Below, piece after piece: positions 52,036 through 64,000 of a stretch of 64,000 bases of DNA. Origin of the DNA: Holacanthus passer (Eukaryota; Chordata; Actinopteri; Pomacanthidae); NCBI GenBank assembly GCA_025331565.1, contig JAFREQ010000025.1, positions 1,550,001 through 1,614,000 on the forward strand, read 5' to 3'. The notes under the pieces were generated by a model. The model saw only the letters and a list, made by a program, of their open reading frames with translations. It made no database searches and was not told the DNA's origin. The stretch's first letter is position 1. Each line of letters begins with the position of its first letter. The translations under genes and the position numbers were made by a program.

Positions 52036-53919
52036 ATGCCAAGTCTAAAGCTGATATCTGCGACGGACACACAGTATTCAGCAGGTGTGCTGAAGTCAAT
52101 GAATGAACAGCGCAATCATGGATTATTTTGTGATGTCACCATTATCATACAGGACAGGAAATTTAGAGCTCACAAAACAATCCTCTCTGCATCAAGTACA
52201 TATTTCCACCAGCTCTTCAGTGCCGCTGGACACATAATCGAGTTAAACTTCATCAGAGCAGAAATCTTTGAGGAGATTCTCAATTACATTTACAGCTCCA
52301 AGATTATCCGTGTTCGCTCTGACATGCTTGAGGAGCTCATAAATGCTGGACAGATATTGGGAGTCAAGTTTATTGCGAACTTGCGGTCACCGTTATCACA
52401 AGTTAAGGGTCTGCCTGGTTTGTCTCGGGAGACAGAAAATAAAAGTGACACATCCTCAGAGATGATGCCGATCATCACAGAGTCGTTCTCAATATCTGCA
52501 GAGGAATTCAATCAGACAACCAAAGCTGCAGGTAATGATGAAGACTCGGACAGTGATGTTATGTTTGTCTCACAAACAGATGCTCAGACCAGAGCAGCCA
52601 ATCAGAAAGCCAGCTCTGGTGACATCATTGATTTGGATTCAGTTGATTCAGAAAATGCAGCAACAAAGCAAAATGAAGAATCAAATCAGGCAGATGTAGA
52701 ACATGGAAAGAAAGCCCCAACCCTCGTGAAAACATGTAACACAAAGCGCCCCATCATCAGTTGTCCAAACCCCAGTTTGCCCAACAACAGCCCACTGCAC
52801 AGTCCAGACAGCAGCTCCAATAACTCATCTTCCCCTGCCAGAGTTTCCTCAGGAAGTGCTCCCACAACTCCAGCCAGGCCAAGCAATTTCACCCCAGAGC
52901 CCTCAAGTGCATCTCAGTCTTCTGAAAACAATGACATAATGGGAGTCCACAAGAAGCAAGTATCTACTTCATCTCAGCAAGGGGATTTCAAAATCAGGCT
53001 CTTGGATGTGTCTGAAGGCCCAGCGAATCAAACAAACATTCCCAAATCAACTATAGCAGCAAAAAAGACAGTGACACTCAATACAGCCACTGAGATTGAT
53101 TCAATTTCATCAGGCTGTAAAGTGTATGCTAATATTGGAGAAAATACGTATGACATTGTCCCAGTGAAGGAAGATCCAGGCGAAGGAGGCTCTAAAGCCA
53201 ATAAAGGGAAGAGATCATTAATGGCAACGCCTTTGAAACCCCTGGATAAAACACCCACGTCACCGAAGGCCAGTTCAAACAAGAAGAGGACCAAAACAGA
53301 GCTTGAGGATCACTACGAGCTGATCATGGATGGTAAGACTTTCTACGTGTGTATTGTCTGCAAGCGGCCCTACGTGTGTCTGACGAGCCTCCGCCGCCAC
53401 TTCAACACCCACTCGTGGGAAAAGAAGTACCCATGTCGCTACTGCAACAAGGTCTTTGCTCTGGCCGAGTACAGAACTAAACACGAAATCCATCACACAG
53501 GAGAGAGGAGGTACCAGTGCTTGTTGTGCAATGAAATGTTCATGAACTACCAGTTACTGTCCACCCACTGCAAGCAAGTCCACAACCAGGATCCCAGCGG
53601 GAGGAAAGAGAAAGACGACGCAGACAACAACTTGTACCGTCTGCTGCCGTGTAAAACAGTGCAGATGAAACCATACTCGTGGACTACTGACGGGCCGGGG
53701 GTCCCTGTCATATCTGAGGATGGCAGTGTGCATCACATAACCCCTGTCGGTGAAGACGTCCACTCTTCCACGCAGACCAGGATGTTGAACTGGGACGACA
53801 TCTTTGTCGAGCCTGATGCTCACATGCCTCGCGATGATCACGCCAGACCGAGGCCAACCGTGAACACTCCTCCGCAGGGAGCCACAGAGTTTGACTTTGT
53901 TATACCAGAGACCTACTGA
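52036..53919 (+). CDS. zbtb33: Zinc finger and BTB protein 33 (Kaiso)
   Basis: One coding exon of 627 residues; human Kaiso has 672, also in one coding exon. The start is the ATG two bases past a strong acceptor; the upstream in-frame ATG at 52006 would lie in the intron. An N-terminal BTB/POZ domain (~15-120) contains HGLFCDVTIIIQDRKFRAHK and LSASSTYFHQLFS. Then come SQVKGLPG, MPIITESFSISAEE, a Ser/Pro-rich middle and the conserved GCKVYANIGENTYDI. Three C2H2 fingers (~436-515: CIVCKRPYVCLTSLRRH, CRYCNKVFALAEYRTKHEIHH, CLLCNEMF...) follow, and the C terminus is EFDFVIPETY. Family knowledge: nuclear repressor binding methylated CpG pairs and the TCCTGCNA site through these fingers, recruiting NCoR, and binding p120-catenin. 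Sits between nkap and tmem255a as in human. Confidence 0.97.
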   Translation: MPSLKLISATDTQYSAGVLKSMNEQRNHGLFCDVTIIIQDRKFRAHKTILSASSTYFHQLFSAAGHIIELNFIRAEIFEEILNYIYSSKIIRVRSDMLEELINAGQILGVKFIANLRSPLSQVKGLPGLSRETENKSDTSSEMMPIITESFSISAEEFNQTTKAAGNDEDSDSDVMFVSQTDAQTRAANQKASSGDIIDLDSVDSENAATKQNEESNQADVEHGKKAPTLVKTCNTKRPIISCPNPSLPNNSPLHSPDSSSNNSSSPARVSSGSAPTTPARPSNFTPEPSSASQSSENNDIMGVHKKQVSTSSQQGDFKIRLLDVSEGPANQTNIPKSTIAAKKTVTLNTATEIDSISSGCKVYANIGENTYDIVPVKEDPGEGGSKANKGKRSLMATPLKPLDKTPTSPKASSNKKRTKTELEDHYELIMDGKTFYVCIVCKRPYVCLTSLRRHFNTHSWEKKYPCRYCNKVFALAEYRTKHEIHHTGERRYQCLLCNEMFMNYQLLSTHCKQVHNQDPSGRKEKDDADNNLYRLLPCKTVQMKPYSWTTDGPGVPVISEDGSVHHITPVGEDVHSSTQTRMLNWDDIFVEPDAHMPRDDHARPRPTVNTPPQGATEFDFVIPETY

Positions 53920-56900
53920 GCAACACTCACTGCTCCATTACCTGTGCCTTTTTAGGTGCCCCCCACCATTTTTACCAGTTGGGTTCCATGTCAACAATAT
54001 TCTTCTTTTTTCTTTTTTTTCTTTTTAATAAAGATTTTTTTATGGCATTTTTGCTTTATTTAGACAAACAGGTGGAGAGAGACAGGAAAGACAGTGTAGA
54101 TGGAAAGGGGATGACTTGCAGCAAAGGGCCCGGGCTGGAATCGAACCCAGGCCACAGTAAAGACTCAGCCTTAATATATAATATGCGTTCTGCCAGGTGA
54201 ACTCCTGGGGGTGCACCAGGCAACAGTATTCTTCTGTAATTCTCATTAGTGTCTGCATAAGATACGGTCACATTAGGCTTCCTGTGTAACAAAATTTGTG
54301 GTGTAATGTGATGATGATACATGGTTGAGGTTGATCAAAGCTGAACTTAATTTGAGTCTGCTTGATCCAACTGGAAGTTGCACCAAAATGGGAAACAAAT
54401 CCTTGAATTTGTCAGTGGTGCCGGCTTCCATTGAGGTGAAAAGGAGACTGAATGAATAGTTGCAGGACAGAGGTGTAATGTGACCATACCTTGACTCGTG
54501 TTGCTCTGCTTGTGTAATAGCCTTGATCTTTTGTATCGTTGGAATAAATGATAATCACTTTAGTAAAAAAAAAAACATAGAAGTGGTTCACACGCAGTAA
54601 AATCATAAAGAAAATATATCATATGGATAAAATTTCCATCCAAATACAAGGTTACGGTTTAAATCAATAGCTGTAATAAAAGGCAAAATCATGTATAAGT
54701 TTTCACAGTTTGAGGTGAGTTAGAGCTGTCACAGACTCGGACTAATGTCGATGTCTAATTTCCATTTGGTCATCAGTCTCAAATTCTGTATCAGCCAGAA
54801 CATTTCACCTAAAGGATCCCAAAGCATTGAAATGAGACATTTGAATGGTCTTCTCTGTTGTTTCAGCCGTGGTATTTAACCTTTAGGCCATGTTGCCTAA
54901 ATCCAAATGGGGTTACCCATTTCAGAATTCGAAACTTCAGCTGATTATTTTGTGTGTAACCAGGATCGTTTCCCATAATGAAATCAAACAGTGTTGCTCG
55001 AATTTTAAATCCATCACCAATCATGAATCCACAGATTCAAAAACAGACAATCAAAGTCTGTTTTTGAGGATCAGATGGAAATTTGAAGTTTTCTGGACTG
55101 ATCATTCCTGGTTTCCATTTGAACCTAATTCTCTAACAGAATGTTGATTATGATCTGAAATATATTTTTACATTATGTGATTGTTGGTGTTCCCACATGT
55201 GGGTATTGTGGCAGGGAAGATATAAAATGGTTATTTAATTTGTCAGTGGTTGGGAAAACAGCTATGGTTTATTTTTTGTCCAGTAAACACCGTTTTTTTT
55301 TATTTTGATAAACCTGTACATTTTTTTTCTATGGTTGTCATGTTATTTGTTTATATGAAATTATTTTAATGTCAAAATCTGCCGGCTATATAGCGTAGGC
55401 TTGAGATTTTGCATACAGATGCGATGATAGGATTGACATAAACTGAGTATTTCAGTCCATATATATAGCACTTAGCATCGGATCTTTGCGTAATACTTTT
55501 TACTTTTTCATTCTGTTTTTCTGTTGTGTCAGAACGTAGTGATTGGTCAGTATGAGTAAAAAAAGTAGTGCTAACATGGAAATCATTCCTATGTTGTTCA
55601 ATAAAATCATGCAGGTTTTGTTTTTTACTTAACAGATTAACTTTGGTGCGTGATGTACAGTGTATATTTGTGTTAATCCCTCTTTTTTAATGTTTCAGAT
55701 GTATTTATTAGGTTTATAGAGGTAGACAAAATGAAATAGATATTAAATACTCTGTTGGAATTGTACAAAAATGTCCCTTTTCTGTCAGTTAGCAATGAGG
55801 AGTCCCAGATGTTAAATAAATTATTCTTTTACAAATTTAATTGTCTTGCAATACCAGCATGGAAACATCTGCTTTTTATTTACTGTGTACTTTGTCCAGC
55901 ATCTCAAAATTAACACAACTAAAAACGATCACTTCGTCTCTCTCAATGCAAAATATGAGAGTAAAATAGGTCTGAACGTCTGATACAAAATCCTGTTTGG
56001 TCTGGTCATAAATCAACGTTTCGGAAATTAATTGTTTGACCCGATTATTGCAATATAGAAAAGTATGGGACCACCAAATGTAATAGTCTATGTATTTGTC
56101 TTGACATGGACATAGATATTGGACAATTCAGTCACTGGTGACCATGAATGTCTGAACATTTCATGACAACTCAGTCAATTTCAGTCATGACCGAAGCGGT
56201 GGACCAACCATCATTGTCATCCATGTAGCCATGAAAGAAACGCATTACATTTTAATTACACCAAACATTTTTTAATGGCAAAAAAGGAACAAAAAGGAAC
56301 AATGGACTAACTTTACACCTCAGTGAACAACAGTTCTTATTCTTTGACCTTTCCCAATCTCATCTCATGTCAGTGAATCCAGCACTGACTGTTCAACCTC
56401 AGCCTTACTAATGTTTACTCCTGTCAAAGACAACACATTTCAACTCAACTCATGTGATATTACTAATACTTACAAAGAGAGAGACGATATATGCTTACCT
56501 GCTTTGCAGCTTTTAGTGAAAATACATTAAACAGAGTTTGGAGTGTAACTGTTAACCATCCTGACTCAACTACTGCAGAATACAAACTGCTCTGCACAAT
56601 TCACCACACATTGAACGAGATATTTCTGATCATAAACTAAAGGGTTGATAAACAGATCTGTTTGTATACCTCAGGCTTAACTGCTAAAGACTGTATATCA
56701 TACTGCTGTACACATGTTATGAGCATGTAACACCTCCATTACTGCTAACTTTGCCTTTAATACTGTACAGTGACACTATTGACCGCTAAAGAACGACGGC
56801 TTGGGCTTACAACTCTACTGTTGTTTTTTTAAATTTTCTAGCTGATTCAGATTTGGGAAAGACACGAAAGCTTTCATCTAACTCTGCATTAATCTCACAC

Positions 56901-57382
56901 AAGGCTTGTAGCTGTGCTGTGATCCTCACAGTGTGAGCAGCGAGGGCATTATCACGTAGGCAGGAAGCATTTACAGTATGTACTAAAGAGGTGAACATAA
57001 AGCATGAGCTGTTGTTTAAAGCATGAGAGTTTTTGACCTTGTACAGTCCAGATGACGAAGTGCTGCAGCACTTCAAGTCCATTTGCATTAAGGCAGATAG
57101 ATGTGTAAACAGTCCTGGCTTTGAACCGGTTGTCTCTCTCTCTCTCTTGATGTGTATACATGGACATACACACACACAGTGCAGGCAGGTGTGAGTGATT
57201 CCCCAGGGAGACAAACACTCGCTCCCCTGTGTTGAGCTGAACTCAAAGTTAGCATGCTCTGTGACCGTCCTCCTCCTCACCTTTCCTTCAATATAGTTCG
57301 TGAGGAAGAGCCAAGAGGAATTGTGCATTCAAACAATCAGCATCCGACGACACCCGCAAACGCTTCTGTGCTCTACGCCATG
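53920..57382. other. 3' UTRs of zbtb33 and tmem255a
   Basis: No supported coding sequence. Plus-strand AATAAA hexamers at 54027-54032, 55600-55605 and 55815-55820 could end zbtb33. The minus-strand AATAAA at 55875-55880 could end tmem255a. If the distal ones are used the two transcripts meet within about 60 bases. A tRNA-derived SINE lies near 54041-54220. A minus-strand open frame at 56807-57328 resembles nothing and is likely chance. Confidence 0.5.
54041..54220 (-). mobile_element. Degraded tRNA-derived SINE in the zbtb33 3' UTR
   Basis: Read on the minus strand it has GGGTTCGATTCCAGCC, a Pol III B-box, preceded by an A-box-like region (GAGTTCACCTGGCAGAACG), then a body with GACTTGCAGCAAAGGGCCC-type sequence on the plus strand. 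This matches a SINE-like repeat frequent in fish. It does not fold as a functional tRNA. Confidence 0.65.
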
Positions 57383-60300
57383 CTACGGGCTGTAGGGTGG
57401 GGGCTTCTCATTGGGGTGGTTGTGAGGAGGAGAGTAACGTGGAGGGATCATCGTGGGCCACAGGTGACTCGCTCCAGACTGGGAGTCATCTGACAGGCCT
57501 GAGGAGTCGGGGAACATGTAGGAGCCCTGCAGAAACACAAGATAAAAACAGAACACACAATTTAAAAATAAGTTAAATTATGGGTGCAAATAAAAAAGAT
57601 ATTTAGAATTTGGGTCCTGAAAGGGTCCTAACAGAGTTTAGAGAGATGGTAGAAGATATCAAGGAGTCTTTAGCTCTTACTTTTGCCTAATCAGATGTTA
57701 AAATCTGAAAATGGAACAGGCAGACCAGGCAGACTCTGTTTTCTTTAACAACTGTTTGTAACACAGAACAGACAGTGAGCACCAGTGATTTGGTAACAGA
57801 CATTTACTAACCTATTTAGAATATTGTTCTGAGAGAAGACTACAGACAACAGAAAATGTAAGAAATGATTATTTACTGCTGGTATTAAAATAAGCTGTCA
57901 TTTCATGTCATAACATTTTAATGTGATCTCATTTTTAATGAAACCCTTTATCTGAACTAGACGTCACCAATAATCAGTCAATAATTGTTTTGACCACATT
58001 CTCACTCCATCCACATCGTGCAGTATTAAAGAGGCTCCACACCTGCAGGTCGTAGGCAGTGTAAGGCGGCAGGCAGGGGGCAGTGTTGTAGTACGAGTTG
58101 AGGGAGGTGGTGGGCGGAGGAGGCTCGGAGGGGACCGGAGCCGTGATGGCCTCTGGTTCTGATGTACTCTCTGAGGCAGCAGAGGGAGTCTGACAAGGAC
58201 ACGAAGAATCAGTTTCTATCAATTCAAACATCAGACAATCAAAACCTCTACATCAGCTCATACTGACATTTTAAGGATCATATAATCTCAGACGCGTTTA
58301 AGCTCTTTCTCCTCTCTGTCCATAAATCATTCACTTGACCTACCATGTCTTTGAAGCCTCCCAGCACTGCAGCAGTGATGATGCCCAGAAACAGGGCCAC
58401 GATGTTGAGGATGGTTGCGGACCACAACAGGTGATAGAGGTGCACCACGTCCTGGCAGCTCTTCACATCTGTGTATTCATGGTAGCCTCCGATCACCTCG
58501 ACACGGCTAGCCCAGTGGGTGGGACAGAGAGGGAAACAGCCTACAGTCAAGTCACAAAAGCCACTTAAAAAGTCTTTTCAAATGCTCACCAATAGGCTCT
58601 GTGCATTTGTATTCAGAACACTATGAAAGACAAAACAACAGGTTTTCACTTATAGAGATAAAGGAGTTTATGTCTGTAATATTTGAGATGGTTTTGGTTC
58701 AAATCTGATAGACACAGAGGACACAGACAGGGTTTTGGTCAGACACATAAAGGACATGCAGAGAAAAATGGCACCCTAGAAACACATGTTTCTGATGGTG
58801 GTTTAAATCATAAAAATTTCATATAATTACTTCAATCATCAAATATCAAAAAAAGAAAAAATGAGTTGATTATTAATGGCCGATATGGTTCCAGAAAAAA
58901 GGGACCTACTTCCAAATCATGGATGATTTCCTAAACTTTTTCAAAACATCTTTATTCTGAAGTCCCATAAGAGGATGTTCTCTGAAACAAAGGTTAAAAG
59001 AAAACATTCTTGTTCTAATACAATCAACGCAGTTGCAGTGCAAAAAAATCTCCCACAAAAATGTCACGACATCAAAAATCCAAACAATCAAAGCAACATA
59101 GCAAAGCAAGTAGCCACTGATTCAGAGGTTGCTCAGGTGCTCGTACTCACTTCCCGCAGTTGTAGAGGTCGCAGCAGTAACAGGTGTTGCTCTTCACACG
59201 CAGGTTACAGGATGTGCGCGATGTCTGACAGGGCACCTGAGGGTCAAAAAGTATTTTATAAGTCTCATCACTTTGGGTCGACTTCTGGCTCTTAACTACA
59301 TCTCTGTACAACTTCATGGCTAAACATCAAATGGTTGTATTGGCAGGTCAAACAAATGCACTGAGGATGAATTCACCATGTCTGTGAATAGAAAGTTTAG
59401 AATGTGTTTCTTACATCGCGGTCAGATGCGGTCTCACTGAAGTGATACTCACAACGTCCAGCATACAGAGGCCGGAGGTCCTGAAGTACAATAAATAATA
59501 TTTTTTATATATTTCACTGCACAATTCATAACTTACAAAGACACTCTAAATACTCTTCCTTTTTACACAATCCCAATAAATAAAACTGTAGTATATTGTT
59601 TTTAGCCCCATTTATCACTGGTTGTTTCAAACACTTGTGAAGAGTCAGAAATTTTCCCCATGAATAGGATGCATTTGAATAAATTCAAGCACTTCAAGCA
59701 ATAATCAATATTGCACAGAAGGACATTTAATCCACTGTAGAAATCATGATTGTGTTTGTGATGCACTTAATGATCAGTCCTACATCTGATGTGTAGTTCA
59801 GGTGAAGCAAGAAAAGATTGTGTCCTTTGGCACCAAAATGTGATTTAGTTTGAGAAGAAAACTTTGAAATATTTATAAGCAACAGAGTAGAAAACTTACA
59901 ATATACAGTACTGTGCAAAAGTTTTAGTCTGCTTTGAAATCTTTGTCTGGGCGAGATCTTGCTGATGCAGTATAACTACCTTGTGTCTTGTTGCTGTGGT
60001 CTTGCCAGTTTTAAGCCTACACAGCTGTTTCTGTTTCAGTTAATGACTGTGTTTCATCCTACATGTGAAATTGATGATCATTAGCACCTGTTTGGTATAA
60101 ATGGTTGATCATACACCTGACTATAATCCTACAAAATCCCTGACTTTGTGCAAGTGTACGTATAAGAATTGATGCTGGTTTGAAAGCAAAGGGTAGTAAC
60201 ACCAAATATTGATTTGATTTCTCTTTTGTTCACTCACTTATCATTTTGTAAATTGATAAAAATAAACAATTATTATTTATATTTTTGAAAGCATTCTTAG

Positions 60301-63300
60301 TTTATAGCATTTTTTCACACCTGCCTAAAGATTTTGCACAGTACTTTATATCCATCTCTTCAATCTGTTACTGCATCATATTGGTAATACCTCATTCTCA
60401 TTCAAAAGTACACTTTTTTGTAGTTTAGTGTACAAAAGATTTTCCCTTTTCCATTTCACTGACATCACTGGCCAACAAAAACCTGCTAATGGTGCTCATC
60501 TCCTTTTTCACCCAGCCACAACCTTGTATTTATTTTAGCATAATTGTTTTAAGGTTGCATTAGTGGTTATGTATTGTTCTATGTGCTTTTGCATTATGGA
60601 GAATAATCTCCCTTGACCATACAATATATTTATCTCACTGAGGAGCAGCTGCTCCAGCCTGCCATATGTAAGCAATGCCCTTGCAGGAGGGCGTATGTTT
60701 TAATAGATGTCTGATGCAGACAGAGTATATGAAGCTTTAATGAGGATGGCATTGATTAATAAGCTTGTTATAAGTCGGGCATAAGTGTTATCCATATTCA
60801 TAATTTATTAGTTTAGTTAAACAAGCAGAAGCTTCAGAGTAACTTACAATGTGCCTCGCAGCGAAAACTCCATCAACAATAGCACAGCAGAAGGCAGCCA
60901 CGACTCCAAAACTGATGAAGACTATAGACGCCACTAACTGAGGAAGGAAAACACAGGAGCATCAGCTTCATCGCAGTATGATGGTTTTATATGAACTCAA
61001 TGTAAACATGCTCTATTTAGATATTTAATTGCTTCCTGTCACCACATTTGATGGCGATATTGTGTTACATTTCGTCATATCATCCAGCACACGTGCTTCT
61101 ATCTAAATGTGAATGTCTCTGAATGGATGAAGTTGGAGGGGGTTGTGGAAGAAAAGTGGCAGAGAGCTGTGCTCGTCATCCAGCTCCAGTGGTGTTTGTG
61201 GCTGGCAGCTCTTTCTAAGCACTGCGAGCTTTGATTCCCTCCCATTCGACTAACTCTCCTGCTTTCACTCCTCAATGAAAAGCAGCATGTATTCAATTAC
61301 ACATCACCCCACCCTGTCTGCAGCCACCCCGGCTCGCAGGAGGGAGGCAGAGCGAGGAACGCAACACACTCAACAGCTCGAGGTAACAGGCATTTAGACT
61401 TGATGATTGAAAACAAGGCCATTTCAGTGACACATGTCACAAGATTAGACAGACATGTTGATAGTTAATTGATCTTTACGTCCATAGAAATGATGTGGTC
61501 CTCCATGAATAAACTATTTTCTGCCAAACTATGATCAGTTTTAGTTATTTTAATTGAAATATTTCTGTATTTGTGCTCTTCTCACTGGTTTGAAGAGGAC
61601 TCAGCTGGAAAAACTTAACGTCACCTCGATGAAGCAACTGCATGCAAGAGTCAGGATTTGTCTGATGTCACATGACAGTTGCGGGATTGTTTACTCATGC
61701 TGCAAGGCCACTGTCAATCAAATCTGATCGAACCACACGCTCACAGTCCTGATGTAGCAGACAGACTGAGACCAGTCAAACCAGTAGTCTTTAGGGGCTT
61801 TAACCATCATGATGTTCAAATATGTTTGTAGAAGATAATGTATGATCCCCACTGGCATATGTGGCACATAAATCCAGACTGTGTGGCGGTGAATGATAAA
61901 AACATCACCTACGAGTATCAACAATGTTTCTTCATCAGTGTACACTTTGTCTTTGACAGTCTAAAATCGACTATGACAACCTGTAAATATTCACATTTCA
62001 GAGGCTGGAAGCAGTGAATGAATTGTTGTTATCAATTATCAAATTGATTATCAAAGAGTTGCCAATCAATTTTCTGTTGATCAGGTAATAATATGAGCTC
62101 TACTGAAAATGTGATAACACAAAAAATCTCGTGCCTCTAATACTTCAAACCATAAATAATATCAACACATTTTCTACATAACATTTTATGGCAAACAACA
62201 AGTCAGAGTCAGGTTGTAACATGTCAGTCAGTCGTAGTACACACACACAGGCATCCAAACTGCTGCATTATGGGAAAAGGTGTCACGGTACAAACTCATT
62301 CTTCATTCCAGCCCTGACAGCCTCTGCCCGACACGTCCCACCTGCTCCTCTCATCTGCAGTTTCCTTCCCCACATTCCTGTGTGGACATCTGTCCTCCTC
62401 CACTTACACCCGACGTCTATTTCTGGCTGCATCCCCCCTGAAGCCCAGGAAACTTGCCCTGAGACACAAACCTCCTCAGGCTGAGGTGGACTCGCAGTCT
62501 GAGTTAGGTCTGCTGCGTCTATTGTCACATTATCGACATAATCAAGCTGTCTTAAGGTAATTGGGACTGCAGTTTAATGACAGTGCTCTGCGACTGCAGA
62601 GACAAGGAGACATCAAGCACTGAAAGTGATCTCAATGCACTGAGGTAATATAAATCCTCTTACCATCTGCCTCTTGTTCTCTATCAAATGAGCGCCGATA
62701 ATTCCCAGAAAAGAGCCAAAGCCCAGCTGAAAAAAAGAGAAAAAAAAAGCTGTTAGGACATTTATCTAATTTGACTATAAAGCTTTGATTTCATAGCATC
62801 GTTCATAGTGGGATGAATCGAGTGTTAAGTGTTTCTGTAATGGTCTGAAGAAGCATCTCAGCATGTTCACGATGATAACACTTGTGTAGATAAGCACAAT
62901 ACATTGTAGATTAATTTACTCTAATTTGAGGATTTGTGAGATCTCAATCTTATGTTGTAATTCAATTATTTTCTTCTTTGCACATTCCATTATAAGTTAA
63001 TGATTTTAACGATGAATCTGATGAATTTGAGGTTAAAGTTAGAAGAAGCATCTTGTTGCTTACATACAGTGGATGCTTTCCTGGTAGCTCTTTATGTGAG
63101 AAGAAGAATGCTGAAAGCCGAGTACAGTGAAGAAAACACACTTATGGGCCCAGACACTTTACCTCACTCAGCCTCTAATGATAGTGATGCTGAATAATGA
63201 ATGTGGGGAAAATTCACCCCTCAGAGACCTTCACTAATTATATTCTTCAGAGTCCAAGAGCGGGAAGAGCTCAATGCAAACACTCACTCTTCACTCACAC

Positions 63301-63508
63301 CTCATGTCTTATGAGCCGTGACAGTGGATGGGCACTGTGGCACGCAGGTGTGAACGTGCACTCACAATGACTCCTGGGTAGTAGCCGCCCACTGTGATGT
63401 TCTGCGTCCTGGTCGTCGCCGCCAGGCCAAAGATGAGGATGAGCACAGACACAATGAGCAGCAGCACTGTCACGATTATGGATTTCCTCTTCCTCCTCTT
63501 AAAGGAGC
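57383..63508 (-). CDS. tmem255a: Transmembrane protein 255A (FAM70A), 5' incomplete
   Basis: Eight coding exons lie in the window (63366-63508, 62664-62726, 60848-60937, 59415-59480, 59151-59236, 58344-58506, 58043-58189, 57383-57526), together 299 residues. The exon at 63508 begins in phase 1, so at least one N-terminal exon lies beyond 64000. There are four hydrophobic segments: SIIVTVLLLIVSVLILIFGL; GVILGFGSFLGIIG; LVASIVFISFGVVAAFCCAI; and LLWSATILNIVALFLGIITA. A cysteine-rich loop (CYCCDLYNCGN) lies between the third and fourth. The cytoplasmic tail is Pro-rich with PPRY and a terminal EKPPPYSP, which are PPxY motifs for WW-domain ubiquitin ligases. Human TMEM255A has 349 residues with the same ending. 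Its function is unknown. Intron 3 carries a Tc1-like element. Confidence 0.94.
59904..60348 (+). mobile_element. Nonautonomous Tc1/mariner-like element
   Basis: Ends are inverted repeats: TACAGTACTGTGCAAAAGTT at the left and the complement, TTTTGCACAGTACTTTA, at the right, flanked by TA. The interior has CACCAAATATTGATTTGATT and AAAATAAACAATTATT, as in the 3' part of fish Tc1-like elements. At about 445 bases it lacks a transposase gene. Located in tmem255a intron 3. Confidence 0.8.
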
Positions 63509-64000
63509 CTGGGAGACAACAAATGAGGGAACATTACTGCTGGCGTCATCAGTGAAATTAGAAGACGAGGCGGCGGCTGGAATCCATCACAAGCAAAGAC
63601 GTAATGGGAAGTAGTTAAAGGTGGGGTGAGTCATTCTGGAGAAAGATTGGTGATATTTGAATCAGTGCTCCTTCAGAACCTGCACCTCCAAATTCAAGGA
63701 TGTGCAGCCAACCTGCAGAGAGGAGGAGACGGTTCCCACCAGTCCACACCAGCGCCAGAGAGAGATCCTCACAACTCTCCTGCTACGAGACTAAAATCAT
63801 AACAGCATATAAGTAAGCTGAATATCTGCGGGCAAGCAATTTGTCATTACCTGACACATAAATCACACAAATCATCAGCAAAACATAGCAACACGAATGT
63901 ATAACCTATCGAGCAAAAACAGCAACCTCCACATCCGTCGTTGTGCCTTTCATCTTTCTCAAATGTTCTCAAATTAACTCACTGAACTTGACAAAAAGTG
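63509..64000. other. tmem255a: Right flank, tmem255a intron 1
   Basis: By phase this must be intron sequence upstream (on the minus strand) of the first tmem255a exon seen. I found no exon matching the expected N terminus. Confidence 0.6.

Noticed and set aside
56807..57328. Minus-strand 173-residue open frame
   Set aside because: No recognisable domain, crosses CT repeats, lies within the presumed tmem255a 3' UTR and has no splice support.

Overview
The window is nuclear DNA of a ray-finned fish, most likely a spiny-rayed (percomorph) teleost. It has vertebrate genes with GT-AG introns, (CA)n and poly(A) runs, and several short dispersed repeats I recognise from percomorph genomes. No bacterial, viral or CRISPR features were seen. 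Exon boundaries below were read by hand; all coding exons were checked for frame continuity.

Layout, left to right: tRNA-Glu (-), ube2a (+), nkrf (-), septin6 (-), pttg1/securin (+), sowahd (+), rpl39 (-), upf3b (-), ndufa1 (+), nkap (-), zbtb33/Kaiso (+), tmem255a (-, 5' end beyond the window). Apart from pttg1, order and orientation follow human Xq24 (UBE2A, NKRF, SEPTIN6, SOWAHD, RPL39, UPF3B, NDUFA1, NKAP, ZBTB33, TMEM255A). Mammalian RNF113A, AKAP14 and the RHOXF cluster have no counterpart in the matching gaps. The segment is mainly housekeeping: ubiquitin conjugation, rRNA and transcript control, cytoskeletal GTPase, anaphase control, ribosome, nonsense-mediated decay, respiratory complex I, splicing/transcription and methyl-DNA reading.

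The genes are compact and often share boundaries. Convergent 3' ends lie close together (ube2a/nkrf near 6.15-6.24 kb, zbtb33/tmem255a near 55.8-55.9 kb). Head-to-head starts occur at septin6/pttg1, upf3b/ndufa1 and nkap/zbtb33. The long gene-poor stretches are septin6 introns and 3' region (11-30 kb) and tmem255a introns (58.6-63.3 kb); most recognised repeats are there or in intergenic gaps.

The most unusual signal is a family of GCTAAC/GTTAGC palindromes, including three exact copies of GCTAACGTTAGC. They cluster within a few hundred bases of the start of ube2a, nkrf, septin6, pttg1, rpl39, upf3b, ndufa1 and zbtb33. Other points of note are three alternative last exons in septin6 (one encoding the same eight-residue tail as the long human isoform), divergent degrons in securin, a 24-glutamine tract in NKRF, and a retroposon tail abutting an nkap splice donor.
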